A stretch of DNA of 64,000 nucleotides from Fragilaria crotonensis (GCA_022925895.1 JAKSYS010000011.1:186001-250000), one strand, 5' to 3'. Shown: positions 21,427 through 32,962, counted from the stretch's first letter. Notes: a model not told the origin generated them from the letters alone. A program made the numbers and translations.

Positions 21427-21514
21427 GTAATGTAGTAGTTGATTTAGATCATTCTCTTCATTTCGATCTCGATCACGCGCGGGTACGCGGTCGAGCAAGC
21501 TTTGTTTCGCTGAC

Positions 21515-22804
21515 TCAAAGCTCATCAAGACCAGTAACATGAATTTCTTGGAGCTCTCCCTGTCCGACTTCGACTTCAAAATGACGTCCATGCGTTTTGG
21601 CAGTGTTATACGCAATGAAACGGTGACCCTTTCCGGTATAAGTATCCCAGCTCTCTCCTGGGGCAAGGATTTTGACAGGGATTTCCTTGTTCTCTTCTTC
21701 ATTCCACCAAAAGAAGTGCACTAGGCTGTTGTGTTTGTTCACGAACGACACGCGAGCTGGAGTTTCAAAGTCCCTCCCCAAAATGAGTGCCTTGGCTGCA
21801 CTGGCAACCATCCCTTGCTCGTGTTCATCAAAATCCGACATGGACGCGATTACCAAGGGCGCCATGTCGCTCAAGTGATCATGTTTCGATGTACGAGGAA
21901 TGACAGAAACTTTGTTCTGGACGAGCCACTTGAGAATAACTTGAGCGTGTGTCGTAATGGTGTGCTCAGTGTCGCCTGATAGATGGTCGACAATGTGATC
22001 AAGGGAGGCGGCAGCGTTTGGTGAGCCATGTCGATTGCCGAGAATTCCATTCATGACATTGAATGCCTGGAAGTGGATTTTGTGCACGTTGAGGTACTCC
22101 ATCAAATCGGGATCATAAAGGAAATGCCAGACATTGTGCTGAAGTACGTGAGGGATGACTCTTGCGCCTTCCTCAAGAGCCTTAAGATCGTCAAGATCGA
22201 AGTTGGAAACACCAATGCTTTCGATTTTGGGAAGACCTTTTCCAAGGCTGATTTTGCCCAGGAAGATGTCCTCCAAGGCGCTCCATGACTCCTTGAACGC
22301 ATGGTCTCTATCGAGATGTGGTGGAGGCCCGGCATCCTTGACGGCTTTAGGAAGTGCAGCTTCTTCAGCCTCGCAGTCCATCCACTCGATATCATCGCGA
22401 CAGCGAGGCCAATGAATCATGATATGCACGCGAATGTTGGGAAGATTGAGACGCTCCAAGGATTCCCGAACCGAAATCTTGGTCCTCTCGTATCCTAAAT
22501 GAGTATACCAGACCTTTGTGACGACGTGCATTTCAGTGTCAGGGGCAGACTCCAGGCCTTTTTTAATGGCTGCTGCAATAATATGCTCATTGTTACTGGC
22601 ATGACCTGTGTCAAGGAGTCGGTATTTGAACTCCATGGCGTCGACAATCTGTTTCTCCAGAAGCTCATGCTGAAGATTTCCAACTCCGAGTCCAACCAGT
22701 GGGAAATCTTGGCCACCAGAGAGTTTGACTCGAGGAATGTCATCCTCGAGACTCCGTGTAAGTCCAAGGATGGTCAATAAAAGGAAACAACAACGCTTCA
22801 TCAT
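21515..22804 (-). CDS. Secretory aldo-keto reductase with VHL-beta-like C-terminal domain
   Basis: The 429-residue frame starts at an ATG with signal peptide MMKRCCFLLLTILGLTRS. The AKR barrel follows: SGGQDFPLVGLGVG, LLDTGHASNNE (Asp65), VVTKVWY (Lys97), IMIHWPR (His131), IESIGVSNFD, LQHNVWHF and VSVIPRTSKHDHL. Of the catalytic tetrad Asp-Tyr-Lys-His, the Tyr position in DTxxxYxNE is Ser70. The usual proton donor is thus missing and activity may be altered or lost. Residues about 345-429 (RVSFVNKHNSLVHFFWWN, ILAPGESWDTYTGKGHRF) resemble the beta domain of the von Hippel-Lindau protein, which binds hydroxyproline peptides; this match is by eye. The gene is convergent with the glycosyltransferase, its stop 88 bp beyond. 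The natural substrate is unknown. Confidence 0.85.
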   Translation of the reverse strand: MMKRCCFLLLTILGLTRSLEDDIPRVKLSGGQDFPLVGLGVGNLQHELLEKQIVDAMEFKYRLLDTGHASNNEHIIAAAIKKGLESAPDTEMHVVTKVWYTHLGYERTKISVRESLERLNLPNIRVHIMIHWPRCRDDIEWMDCEAEEAALPKAVKDAGPPPHLDRDHAFKESWSALEDIFLGKISLGKGLPKIESIGVSNFDLDDLKALEEGARVIPHVLQHNVWHFLYDPDLMEYLNVHKIHFQAFNVMNGILGNRHGSPNAAASLDHIVDHLSGDTEHTITTHAQVILKWLVQNKVSVIPRTSKHDHLSDMAPLVIASMSDFDEHEQGMVASAAKALILGRDFETPARVSFVNKHNSLVHFFWWNEEENKEIPVKILAPGESWDTYTGKGHRFIAYNTAKTHGRHFEVEVGQGELQEIHVTGLDEL

Positions 22805-23205
22805 AAGTCAACCGACGCAAATAAGTGAGTGGGATTATCAGTTGGCGTCAACTGCAGCAACAGGACAATAGCGACGGTCATCCTAAAACTATTATGCATC
22901 TATTTTTTTTAATATGACGGCGATGGCGGCAACAGGGATTGCTCATTCACGAGTTCAACGATGTACTGCAGACTGCAGGCCTATACAGTATTTCTCGGAG
23001 TTTTGGCTGCATTTTTTACCCTGTACTTGTACTTGTACTTGTACTTGTACCTGTTGTCCAAGTTGAGTGCAGGGTACAAGTACAACAGCAGGGATGCGCA
23101 CACTACGATCGTATATACTGCAATACACGTTACTGTGAATACTGGAGGACTCGGAGTACAACATACCGCAATCCCAGTAGTCTATTCAACTGGCAAGTCT
23201 ACTCC
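22805..23205. other. Intergenic region with a (GTACTT)n microsatellite
   Basis: Positions 23023-23050 are nearly five copies of GTACTT. No gene is seen. This is the 5' flank of the aldo-keto reductase gene. Confidence 0.6.
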
Positions 23206-23538
23206 TTAATGCCAATACAATACGCACCTGTGACCCTCTAAGTCTTTCATCAGCCTTTCAATTTCGGAGTGTAGGAAATCCTGTTTGATGTGAGTTGGAA
23301 TTGGAGTAACACGAGTCAAACTGCAGGCAGTGGCAGAGGAATTTGGATCCTCAATTACAGTGGTGGCAGATGCTTGTTGCTGCTGTTGTTCAAGTTGTTG
23401 GTGGTTAATGCATAAGCATGCCTGCACCTGTGATGCAAACTTCTCAATCCTCTCTTTTGTAAGCACATTTACGTTGCATGTGCAGCCCTTGACAAGCTCC
23501 TTAAAGTTGTCATGAGCTCGTTTCCTTGGCAATGGCAT
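23206..23538 (-). CDS. Hypothetical 110-residue frame with poly-Gln
   Basis: The frame starts at an ATG (MPLPRKRAHDNFKELVKG) and contains LTKERIEKFASQVQACL, then a Gln run and a Ser/Thr-rich part. It ends in a charged helix (DFLHSEIERLMKDLEG). No domain is recognised. It could be a small nuclear protein, the start of a longer spliced gene, or a transposon leftover, since the flanking 23.5-25.3 kb is repeat-like and gene-poor. Confidence 0.25.
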   Translation of the reverse strand: MPLPRKRAHDNFKELVKGCTCNVNVLTKERIEKFASQVQACLCINHQQLEQQQQQASATTVIEDPNSSATACSLTRVTPIPTHIKQDFLHSEIERLMKDLEGHRCVLYWH

Positions 23539-23539
23539 G

Positions 23540-25400
23540 CGTCAGCAGTAGTAGAATACGTTAGCAAGTGCCCAGCTGTTGTCCTCAATGCCCGCACCAG
23601 CCAACTTGGCAAGAAACTTTGGAGTTAGTATGACCTCAACTCCAAGCTGAGTACCTAGCTACTCAAGAGCAGCATCCTCTTCTATAAATCACAACATTCA
23701 GCCATAAGAAGTTGAAAGGAGTAATGTACATCCAGCACCTTGCCCGTGCCGTAATTGCATCTTTTCTTTCTTCGAGTGTGTACTTTTCTAACGAGGATGC
23801 TCTAGCTATAGGTGAGTCCTCATTCCCAAACTTGCAGGAAAGCTTTAGGCATTCCCTCCTATCTAGGAGCTGTTCGCTCCTTTATATCAGATACTTCGAT
23901 GCCATTGTTCCTCGAAAAATCTTACCCCTTTCTTTTGGAAGAAGCTCCTTGTTGGACCTCTCAACAACTTTAGTTTTCCGGTCCGTCGGTTTACGGCATA
24001 AAATTCCTTGTTGATCAGCTGATAAGAACCACGGGCTGGCATTGTCAACTTTGAATACCAAGGACTGGGTGTCCGCAATACCCACCAGTAGAAGTAAGTG
24101 TGGACCAAGATATCCCGGCCCCGTTTGAATTGCCATCATAATCACCGCATCTCTCATTCATGGCTGTGCACCTCCGTAAGACTTTGACATTTGCTGAGCA
24201 CTGCTGAGGAGTGCATTCTCGCGTTGATGTGCATGTCAGGGGTTGTGATCAAATATGAACACAAAGTCGAATTGGGGGTACAGTACTATATGCAAACCAT
24301 CAACCACATTCTAGACTAGAACTGAAGAATCCTGTGATATGAGTTCCAATAGCCCTTGTTATTTACACCAGCAGTAAACAAGTATTTGACAAACGGAGAT
24401 TCCATCAAGACAAGTTTGTGTATTGTTCCCAAAATCTGCATTGCAGCATGTGTATCAATCTTACTTGCTGTGCTCGCTTACCGCTCAGAATTACTACTCT
24501 TCGCGAACAACTCATCATTCATCAACACCAGTCTGCCGAATCCAAATTCTCTCGACACGAATGCCGACAACATGTACCCATCTCCTGGACTTCGGGAGTA
24601 GTGGTCTGCTGTGCAAATATGCTCTTGTCTTGTCCTTCAATCAAAGTTGGCCTTGTTATTGAAGATACTCGTATGCTGGTTGTTGCAATGACAGCAGTAT
24701 CCAGCCTTGCTCTCGTCCTCAAAGTAGGTACACCCCCTCTGACATGATTCCAGTAATCAACGTGGAATTCGTGCATTCTTTGTTCCCAATGACATCAAAA
24801 CAGCTTTGTCCAAATCCGAGATCCAAATTATTTATAGCCATAGCATCAACAATAGAAATGTTTATCAACCAATTGCAATAGGGTTCAAGAATGAGCAAGA
24901 AAATTGTTGCAAACGAGTGTACAATTTGCGACAACGTCATCTCGTTCATGGCCGTTGACGTAGAAGCTCATCCTTCAAGGATCATACCAAAAATCCAGAA
25001 GACACCCTGCGGTTGATAAGCTCAACTTCTCGAGTCTATGAGCACAAAGAAAATGTGTTTATAACTTCTTGGCTGTCCTCGAGAGTAGCAGTAGTAGCAG
25101 TCAAACTTGTACTTCTAGAAGTATCATACTTCTAGTAGTATCATCACCAGCTGTAGATTTCTATGCTGCAGCCTCCTCATCCTTGTGCCATTGTGATGGC
25201 AATCTTGGATAACAGAAGAAACTATGAAGTCGTGTAACGACCTGCTTCTATTGGTAGCATTGCTAAGTTTCGGACTCCAATAGCAACAATCTGTTCATTG
25301 CCATTGGCGAATGTTTTCAGCAATCTTGGCAGGGTTGCTTTCCACACTGGATATAGAGGTTCAGGTGGGGAAAGCATTCGAGCGTCCTAAATACCATGTT
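23540..25400. other. Gene-poor stretch
   Basis: Only short, unconvincing frames occur on both strands. A TACTTCTAG repeat lies near 25110-25145. The stretch may include decayed upstream parts of the retroelement remnant that follows, but no reverse-transcriptase motif was recognised. Confidence 0.45.
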
Positions 25401-25419
25401 CCATTGGGCAGCATTGCTG

Positions 25420-27040
25420 CCTTCTGGCAGAACTCGATCAGTAGGCAACTGATGTGCAAGTCTGGAGAGCCTTCCAGTCAAATGAAAGGCTATTTGTTGC
25501 ATCCGATGGCAGACATCACGCACGACATGGGACATTTGGATGGATCATCTCAACATCCAAGAAAGTCCTACTACTTACTTGCAGCGGACACCACAAATTC
25601 TACCTGCAGCAAACACTGCTGTGGTCTTGCTTCCTCATCACTGCTTCTGGTATCTATGCTCTCATGGGGACTCCGGCTGACATTCCCGTAGATTTAAATG
25701 TTTCACGGACAGTAAGTCAGCAATATCTAAAATACAACAGAACGTTAGAAAGGGAGCAAACAGAGTCCGGCAACCATACAAGGCTGACATTCTGTCACTG
25801 ATACAAACTCTTATGGCAGACATCCGTCACCCCATGTGATTTCATTGGATCAAAGGGCATCAGGATTCCTTGACATCATATGCAAAGCTCCCTCGCGCGG
25901 TGCGTACGAATATTGACGCGGATTTTCTAGCGACAGGGTATCGGCTTCGAGGCAGATTACGTCCATCCTGCGACATTGATCACGTCTCGAACAACTCAGC
26001 ATATCAATTTTATTCAATGGAACGCGCATGAAAAGTCAGTATGACGGTTGCATCAGATAATACCACATTAATGGATATCATCTGCGACGATACATGCAAG
26101 AAGAGAAACAATGGAATGACGCCCTGTCTGGGTTATCATCGATTTCCATCTTTTTGGCTGACATTTACACGATTAGTAACATTGTTCACGACCAACTACT
26201 TGTACCACTCGGACAGATTCAATATCACAGGTCTCCGGTCAAGCATGACATGCTGAAAACATGTCCATGCTGTATGTCAAATCCTGAGGACTATATCCAT
26301 TTCCTCCATTGCAAGAAGGACAGCAGCAAGCAATTACCCGGAATTGCTGCTCTTCTAAAGGAGGACCCAAAAACACCCACTTTGATGCCTCATTTGGCGG
26401 AATTCAACACTGGATACAAATGGGTGCTGACTCGCATGTTTCTGTCGACATCGATGCATATCCCAAACACATGCACGAAGCAATCACGGCTGCATTATCC
26501 CAACAAGCGGAAATGGATGGGTTCAAGCATTGCGAGGCTTTCTGGGCAAATCATGGTATGATGAAGTTTCCATGATGTTGTATGAAGAGACCTCGCGTTG
26601 CCCGACTTGGGGATCCCATAGGAATGCAAACCTTGATTAAAGCACTCCACAGTTACACCTGTGAACTCTGGGCGGCACGGAATTCAATGTTGCACGACCA
26701 TGAACATGAGGAAATGCGGAATATTCGCTCGCCAACAATCGCCATGATTCGGTAATATCACTCGCAGCAGGAACGTCTCCATTTTGATGACAGATGTTTT
26801 TGCGACCAACCATTGGACAAGATATTGAAAGCATCTGCCTGCTCTACACAACGCCGATGGTTGCAACGAGTAAGGGAATCACGGGCATTGCACACTCGAC
26901 AAGGACAAAGACAGATGCGCATGACGACATATTTCTCACACAACAAAAAACAAGTTAACTTTGTACAACATCTACCGGTAGAGAAAAATAAAGACACAGC
27001 GCCTCGCAGGATCCCCGATGGATGGGTACACACCATTTGA
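25420..27040 (+). mobile_element. Retroelement remnant with RNase H and C-terminal zinc motif, probably LINE-like
   Basis: Forward-strand peptides in changing frames follow one order. VASDGRHHARHGTFGWIIS is the opening of an RNase H domain and HWIKGHQDSLTSYAK its typical KGHQD block. LPRAVRTNIDADFLAT, LKTCPCCMSN and HFLHCKK (a CxxC...HxxxC cluster) come next, then LWAARNSMLHDHEHEE. The tail is YHSQQERLHFDDRCFC followed by STQRRWLQRVRESR. A second copy of the tail lies at 43013-43195 on the minus strand. RNase H followed by a CCHC-type cluster fits non-LTR elements, but the reverse transcriptase is not visible, so the class is uncertain. The copy is degraded and incomplete. Confidence 0.55.
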
Positions 27041-27044
27041 CGCC

Positions 27045-29157
27045 TACTAGTCTTGAAATGGTGATAACACAATAATTAGGTTTTGACTTGATTTGATTTG
27101 ATTTCCAACAGTCTTGTAGAATGTTCCATGAAGAATTTCAAGACTGTTCAAAGTCTTACATGCTACCCTGCATAACTGGTGCCATGTCCATTTGTTCACA
27201 TGGGCAAGTGCAAGTTGGTATAAGCACAAAAACATAGCCTGCTGTCAAATCTCAAAGATTTCAGCCTTTGTACAGAAATTGTCAGGATCACCATCTCGTC
27301 AGTATTGTCGCTGCCAACACCTAGCCCAGCATTTGGTCTAAAGAGCTGATATGCTTCAGGATTTTTGGGCCAATACAAGCATGAAGCAGCCAAGTTATCT
27401 ACCTTTGTCTGTCACTTACTATGGGGGACTCACTCTCATTTTCATTGGTGTCTGGATCACCAACTCTTGTCGTTTGCAGCACTGGTGTTTTATGACAGTA
27501 AAAACAAGGGCATTTGTACCATTTAGGAGGACAGTTCCTTCCATGTGCCATTCAATGGGTGTGGGTAAGCCACATGTCTTGTTTCCGTGGAGAAATAGTA
27601 GAAGTATTGGTGTTTGTAATTGGCTGATAGGGAACACGCCAGTGAGGTTTGACCCATCAAACCTTCTCATGATTTCTCCAAACAAACTTGATTTCAACAT
27701 TGCTGTTTTGAAGTTTTGCGTATCAATGATCATTATGCAGGCATCAATGTGACCAGACTTGCTTCCTTATTGCTTCTACCCAGCAAGTTGAAACTTGTAG
27801 CCAGAAATTTGACATTTGAAGCCCATAGGCATTGTCAGCACGAAGCAGCATGGCAGCCCTAGACGTGAGTGCTTCTACCAACCTCACTTAGTCAGTGGGA
27901 TACTCAAGAGTAAAAAGAAGGCTGCAGTTGGGGCTGTGTTGATTGTAAACAGCGCAGATATTGTAAACAACAGCATGCACTCCTATCATTGTGGACGAAC
28001 TCTTGCTTTCAGCACAAGATTGCACAAAAAAATCCTTTACGTACTACCTATAGTAGTACAGCCTGTGCCAGGGTCCTTCTTGGATGTGAAACCTGCCATA
28101 CAATATATAGCAATACTTGCTACTCGTCGCTAATGGCAATACAATATATTGGTGTTGTCAGATAAAGCCAAACAATAAATTGGTATTGTAAGAGGACCAA
28201 TGCAACGCATTATATTGTCAGGACTAACCAATACAATGTATACTGTAAACAATATATGTATATATTATATATACTATTGCAATAAATTGTAATGCAATAC
28301 CTACTAGTGTGTTCCTCACACTCACTACTGTTGTTGTTAGTATAGTGTCATCTGACATCCTTTCACCCACCTTGATTTCTATTGGAATGCGAATGCAATT
28401 TTTATGTATTTAACGTAGATTCCTAATGGAAAATTCAAAACCTGCGAATGGGATATGAAAAGTAGATTCAATGTAGCCTAGTCATTGCTTTGCCATATCC
28501 TTGTACAAATGTGGAGCAGCGAGGGAAGTACAACAGCCAGCAACGACCAATTACCACAAGATTTTTCAGCATCCAAATGTTGCTACTTGATTCCTTCACT
28601 ATGATTAATTGTCCTGAAAATGGAGATGCCAGTCTTGCTTGTCATCTGTTGTGGCTGCTTTGATGGCATTGCATCTTTTCAAGAACTACTCTACTAGTGC
28701 TGTACCCCTTTTTGGCTTCTGGTACTGTACCTATGGACTGTTGAGTATCAGTACATCACCCACAGTACCAGCAGCAGGACACATTGACTTGCAAGAGAAC
28801 CAAGACTGGAAGTCTTTGTAGTCTTGCCAAGATACCATACAAGAGCTACACCGAAGGATTTGACACATGAGGAATGAGTACACCCCAGCATAAAGTCTAC
28901 TGTAAAGGGGAGAAATGGCTTTTGTCATGGGACCTTTTTGCAGATAAGTGTAATCTACTAGCTAGAACTCTCATTGCAGAAGTGAACTGGGTTTTGTGAA
29001 TTATTTTCAATTTTTAAACAAACTGAAGTGTGAACAGCTTACGTTTTATGTACTGTTTTTTATGTAGTGCAGTACCGGTACTCCAGAGTTTTGAACTAGT
29101 ACTAGTAGCCGTACGGTAGACGACCATGTACGAGGCATTTATAGGACGCAACTACGG
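27045..29157. other. Gene-poor, repeat-like stretch
   Basis: No credible gene is seen. Positions 28133-28290 are AT-rich and made of repeated CAATACAATATATTG-type words that can pair with each other. The 28.6-29.1 kb part contains AGTACTAGTACTAG clusters. Confidence 0.45.
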
Positions 29158-29159
29158 TA

Positions 29160-29843
29160 CCACATAAAAATGGCTTTGGCCCAACAAAATGGCTTTGAAC
29201 CAATCACTTGTGAAATTCATGGAACTCTACACAAAAACAATCCTTTTTCCATAACTTCACACCGTGACCTATTGTAAAGCTCTCCTTAGTTAACAAATAG
29301 AGATATGTTCTGCTGATAGAAAAGCATTTTAATTGCTCAATTCTCTTAAATACGCATACTGTGGATCAGACCAAAGCATTGTTGCACGACCATTTTTCAC
29401 ATGTCAAGGATGCCCTCCCAATTTCTACAAGCTTCAATTCTGAATATTTTCATACGTTGGAGAGAATTCCACTTGGCGTTTATTCCACACTGTGTGGTAA
29501 AAAAGCTCATACAACAAAACCCTGTACCAATACGAATTTTGATTGACGAGTTACTCATCAAACTCTTGTGAAGAATATCAAGAACGGAGTTTTAAATCTT
29601 ATTTATATATGCCTACATATTTATACACGACTTTGAACCAGTAAATGAAAAACGAAGACTTGTTGTATATCATCGATAGGCAATTTGGATCTTGCTCCAG
29701 TACTTTGATCATTCTTCATTGCTGTCGACAAGCAGATGAAGGATCAATGATACAAGAACTGTTCGATAAACATTTATGTTTCTATGGAGATAAAGTAATT
29801 TGAAACTCTTGTGAAACTATTGGTTCCAAGCCATTTTTATGTG
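29160..29843. mobile_element. 684-bp MITE with TA target-site duplication (Tc1/mariner-like)
   Basis: The left end reads CCACATAAAAATGGCTTT and the right end is its inverse (AAGCCATTTTTATGTGG). Similarity continues inward through GAACCAAT and an interrupted TTCACAAG region. Both ends are flanked by TA (29158-29159 and 29844-29845). The left arm contains a second AAAATGGCTTTG copy just inside the end. There is no transposase, only short frames. TA duplication and simple TIRs point to Tc1/mariner-type mobilisation. Confidence 0.7.
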
Positions 29844-30327
29844 GTAGGGGGTCTACTGTATAAAAAATCAATGACATCAAGGTGTACAGTACAGAGTACA
29901 GGTACTACCGTATTAGACTTCTTCTTCACAGCCAAAATTTTAGGTAGATCAGACACCTAAAAAATGAATTGTGGTTTGCATCGGGAAATGTCACACCCAA
30001 ACTGTGCACAACACCGAAAACAGTATGTTTTACTCGAGTTAATTGGTCTAGTACGAGGACGACACAGTGCACATCTAGCAGATACGAACACAATCGAGGC
30101 CCACTATATTGCCAATAGCTCAATCACTTTCGGTCCAATTGTGTTGATCGAACATGATTTGGAACCGTCTCACTCGGGCGCTTCTTTTCATCTCCTCGGA
30201 ATTTTTCCCCGACCCTTTCCCAAATTTTCGGTTTGGAGGGTCTATGGACTTCCAGGCTCGAACCCGGATGTCAGTTCGTTCTCTACTAACCCTCGAGAAA
30301 CAAAGAAAGACAAACAATAATGAGGCA

Positions 30328-32328
30328 CTAAACATCTATACCACCTGCCACAATTACTGATACATTGGTCACCAGATTGGATCCTGCTGGTGACTGCTGG
30401 TACAGCAAATGGCGCCGTCGCGTTGGACGACCCTTGTTCGCCATGTTTCTAAGATAGGTCGGCCACTTTGTTCTTTCTAAGTGTCGACGGCGGCCCTTTG
30501 GAGTTACTGTCGGCACGCCCAACGTGTCTACCACAGCATCAAAGACATTCCTGCAATGCAAAGCTGTCATAGTGTTGCAAAGCAAGCCTCGATCCTTTGC
30601 AGACAAATCTAACCGTGTCATTAGGAACTTGAATTCCTCCAACCGCCGAGTTCCATCTTTCAAAAAATTGACATCCTGGAATGACAAAAATTTCAGTGCA
30701 CACTGCCCCGACACTGTGTCCTTGGTGTGCCATAGCTTATAAGCTACGAGAAGGCCACACTTTGGGAATGTCCAACTGGGAGGGACCCTTCGGAATTTAC
30801 CGTGGTGATGCCAAATCTTATGCTCACTCGCGATGTTCCTGTGAACCACAGACTCAATATCACCATTCCTAGCCACAGGCTGCGCAAGATTTGGAATTCG
30901 TTTGTCGAGATCTGCCAGAAATTGTTGTCGACTCTCGTCAATCATACTCTTCATTCGAGTCTCAGACAATGTGCCACCCATAGTTCGATCATCCATTAAT
31001 TTTTCGACGCCATCCAAAATTGCTGGCTGCAATCTTCCAAGTGTCACTTTCAGCTCCTCTAAAGCTGCAAGCTCCACAACGTGAGGTGGGACACCAGTCA
31101 GTTTCATGATGCACCTTTGAGCAATCGGGTCAGTTTCCCAAGGAAAAATTACTCGGACACAACGTCGCAAGGACAAAACCTCTCGATCTCTGAAAACAGG
31201 TGACATCCCAAGTGGTGAATCATCATGATATTGCTTTGCTGTATCGAAGTGATGAAGGAGCGAAGCAATTCCTAAACGAAGCGTCTTTCGGATGCAGACC
31301 AATGAGTTGTCCAGCTCGCCAAAGCATGAATTCAACACATTTTGAACCTTGCAATCCAGCTCAGCCTGTTTCTCCTGCACCAGCGCTGCTGCCTCACAAA
31401 CGCCAATTTCACCATGGTAATAAAAGTCGGGAGCAGACGCACCAAATCTTGACGATAAAACATTCATTCCACTTAAAATCCGTCCAACATACTGGTCACC
31501 GGCACGCTCGTAAAGCATGTAAACGTCGCGGACACCTCCCAGAGTCCATCCACCTCGGTTGTTGACAGACACACTTGAAGGCGCAGCTGTTGTACCACTT
31601 GATGCAAACGTTCCAGCTCCCTTTCTTATTGAGTGCACACCTATATCGTTAGGGCCATATCCAAGTCCACGAAGCTCGTCAGCATGTTTAGCCAGCACTC
31701 GTTGCAGAATTATGCCAAATCGCTCCTCTTGTTTTGGCCCAGGGAAAAGCCTTCCATTTCCGTCCTGGAAAAGTTGAGGGTAACACAACAAGTATTCAGT
31801 TACAGCAGTTATGCAACATACGTGGTAATTGTCTGGGTTTGCGTAAATATGTCGTGGGTGCCAGTTTCGAGATCCTACGGGATCGTTCTTCAGCACGTGC
31901 GAGAACGAAATACCAAAAGCGTCTGCTCTCCATAACAAATGCTTCAGACAAATGCATGTATTGACACCTCTACACATCAAGTTCCATGTTAATGCCAAAA
32001 AGGCACGCCCAAAAATTCCTTCATGAGACTTTTCTTCAAGAAACCAAACCATCATCTTCTCGTAGACTTCGTACGTAATTTCACGTTTTCCCCTTTCGAC
32101 CGAGCCGAGTCCATCCTGTGCTGCCTGCGCTACAACGCGGACAACTCCCTCCATATACTTGTCCACATTTTCGAGAAATGTTGCCTCGGGTTTAAACTTA
32201 TGCCGCTTGAAAAGATTGTTCAATATTGATCGTTTGTTCATGTACACCTTGCCTTTAAATGGAACACCATTCTTCCGTACATTGGATGATAGATAGCTCG
32301 TGAAGTCGCGGTACGTAAAACTCGTCAA
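30328..32328 (-). CDS. Crypton-like tyrosine recombinase, catalytic part
   Basis: The frame holds about 666 residues. It opens in TSFTYRDFTSYLSSNVRKNG, the core-binding helical region that normally precedes the catalytic domain. Tyrosine-recombinase residues appear in order: Arg in LTWNLMCRGVNT, HSIRKGAGTFASSG (HxxR), RGGWTLGGVRDVYMLYE (Trp/His position), and Tyr in MLYE or DQYVGR as nucleophile. Enzymes of this type cut and rejoin DNA through a 3'-phosphotyrosine link. A further 300 residues of unknown type follow. The frame has no good ATG (it begins after a TAG, with an apparent TTG) and is one base out of phase with the zinc-finger frame upstream (to 33025). The two join naturally around a run of six C near 32335-32345, which suggests a frameshift or sequencing error. 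The C-terminal end and catalytic core look intact. Confidence 0.8.
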   Translation of the reverse strand: MTSFTYRDFTSYLSSNVRKNGVPFKGKVYMNKRSILNNLFKRHKFKPEATFLENVDKYMEGVVRVVAQAAQDGLGSVERGKREITYEVYEKMMVWFLEEKSHEGIFGRAFLALTWNLMCRGVNTCICLKHLLWRADAFGISFSHVLKNDPVGSRNWHPRHIYANPDNYHVCCITAVTEYLLCYPQLFQDGNGRLFPGPKQEERFGIILQRVLAKHADELRGLGYGPNDIGVHSIRKGAGTFASSGTTAAPSSVSVNNRGGWTLGGVRDVYMLYERAGDQYVGRILSGMNVLSSRFGASAPDFYYHGEIGVCEAAALVQEKQAELDCKVQNVLNSCFGELDNSLVCIRKTLRLGIASLLHHFDTAKQYHDDSPLGMSPVFRDREVLSLRRCVRVIFPWETDPIAQRCIMKLTGVPPHVVELAALEELKVTLGRLQPAILDGVEKLMDDRTMGGTLSETRMKSMIDESRQQFLADLDKRIPNLAQPVARNGDIESVVHRNIASEHKIWHHHGKFRRVPPSWTFPKCGLLVAYKLWHTKDTVSGQCALKFLSFQDVNFLKDGTRRLEEFKFLMTRLDLSAKDRGLLCNTMTALHCRNVFDAVVDTLGVPTVTPKGRRRHLERTKWPTYLRNMANKGRPTRRRHLLYQQSPAGSNLVTNVSVIVAGGIDV

Positions 32329-32962
32329 ACTTGAATGGTGGGGGGCTTTCCTCCCAATCTAACCATTTGCGAATTGCACTTCGCTTCTCTCTGTCTGTTC
32401 TTCCTGCTTGTACCTCCGCAGTCAATACGTCGTCAACCAACAAGGCCTGTCGAACCTTACTTTCATCGCTGCATTCATTGTGATGTCCCATTAACCACAT
32501 GATCAGCTTCACCAATTCATTCCGATTATTGTCGATTGTAGACTGCGATCGATTTAGCCTTGGACACTCATCAGGCATCATTCGCCTCTTTGTCTCTTTC
32601 ACTAAGCGCTCGTGCTCACTTTCTTGGATGACTGCTGCAACAACACTGTCTTGTGCTGGTGATTCGTCTCCGGCTGGAGAATATGTGCCATCAGCACCAG
32701 CATTGGCTAATCCATGCACAAACAATGTAGCCGGTTCTTGAGTTTCAAATGATTGTCCAAAAGCTGCAATGCATTTGAAGCACGTTAGTAGGCTCGATCG
32801 TGAATCAACCTCTCCACACAGGGGATGGAGTACTCCATTGCAGACTACACAATGGCGGCTGGTTGCCGCCAAAGGACACGCTCCATTTGTCAGATCCACA
32901 AGTCGGCAGTTGTTTCCAAGGCAGCATGGAGCAAAAAGGTTAGTGGCATCACGTGATGCCAT
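32255..32962 (-). CDS. N-terminal zinc-binding region of the Crypton-like recombinase
   Basis: The likely start is the ATG at 32962 (MASRDATNLFAPCC). A Cys/His cluster follows: CCLGNNC, GACPL, RHCVVCNGVLHPLCGE and LTCFKC. It forms a zinc-finger-like module such as is often found before the recombinase domain in diatom Crypton-type proteins. After an acidic linker comes LVKLIMWLMGHHNE and RSAIRKWLDWEESPPPFKFDE, which is continued logically by the frame starting near 32345. The last 20 residues before the stop at 32255 (out-of-phase VPRLHELSII) are probably not real protein. Together the two frames make one recombinase of about 880 residues split by a single phase change. Confidence 0.65.
   Translation of the reverse strand: MASRDATNLFAPCCLGNNCRLVDLTNGACPLAATSRHCVVCNGVLHPLCGEVDSRSSLLTCFKCIAAFGQSFETQEPATLFVHGLANAGADGTYSPAGDESPAQDSVVAAVIQESEHERLVKETKRRMMPDECPRLNRSQSTIDNNRNELVKLIMWLMGHHNECSDESKVRQALLVDDVLTAEVQAGRTDREKRSAIRKWLDWEESPPPFKFDEFYVPRLHELSIIQCTEEWCSI

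Noticed and set aside
30230-30320. A GGTTCGAGCC word on the minus strand, resembling a tRNA B box
   Set aside because: The flanking bases do not form a T stem, and no acceptor or anticodon stem could be drawn, so a tRNA or tRNA-derived SINE is not supported.
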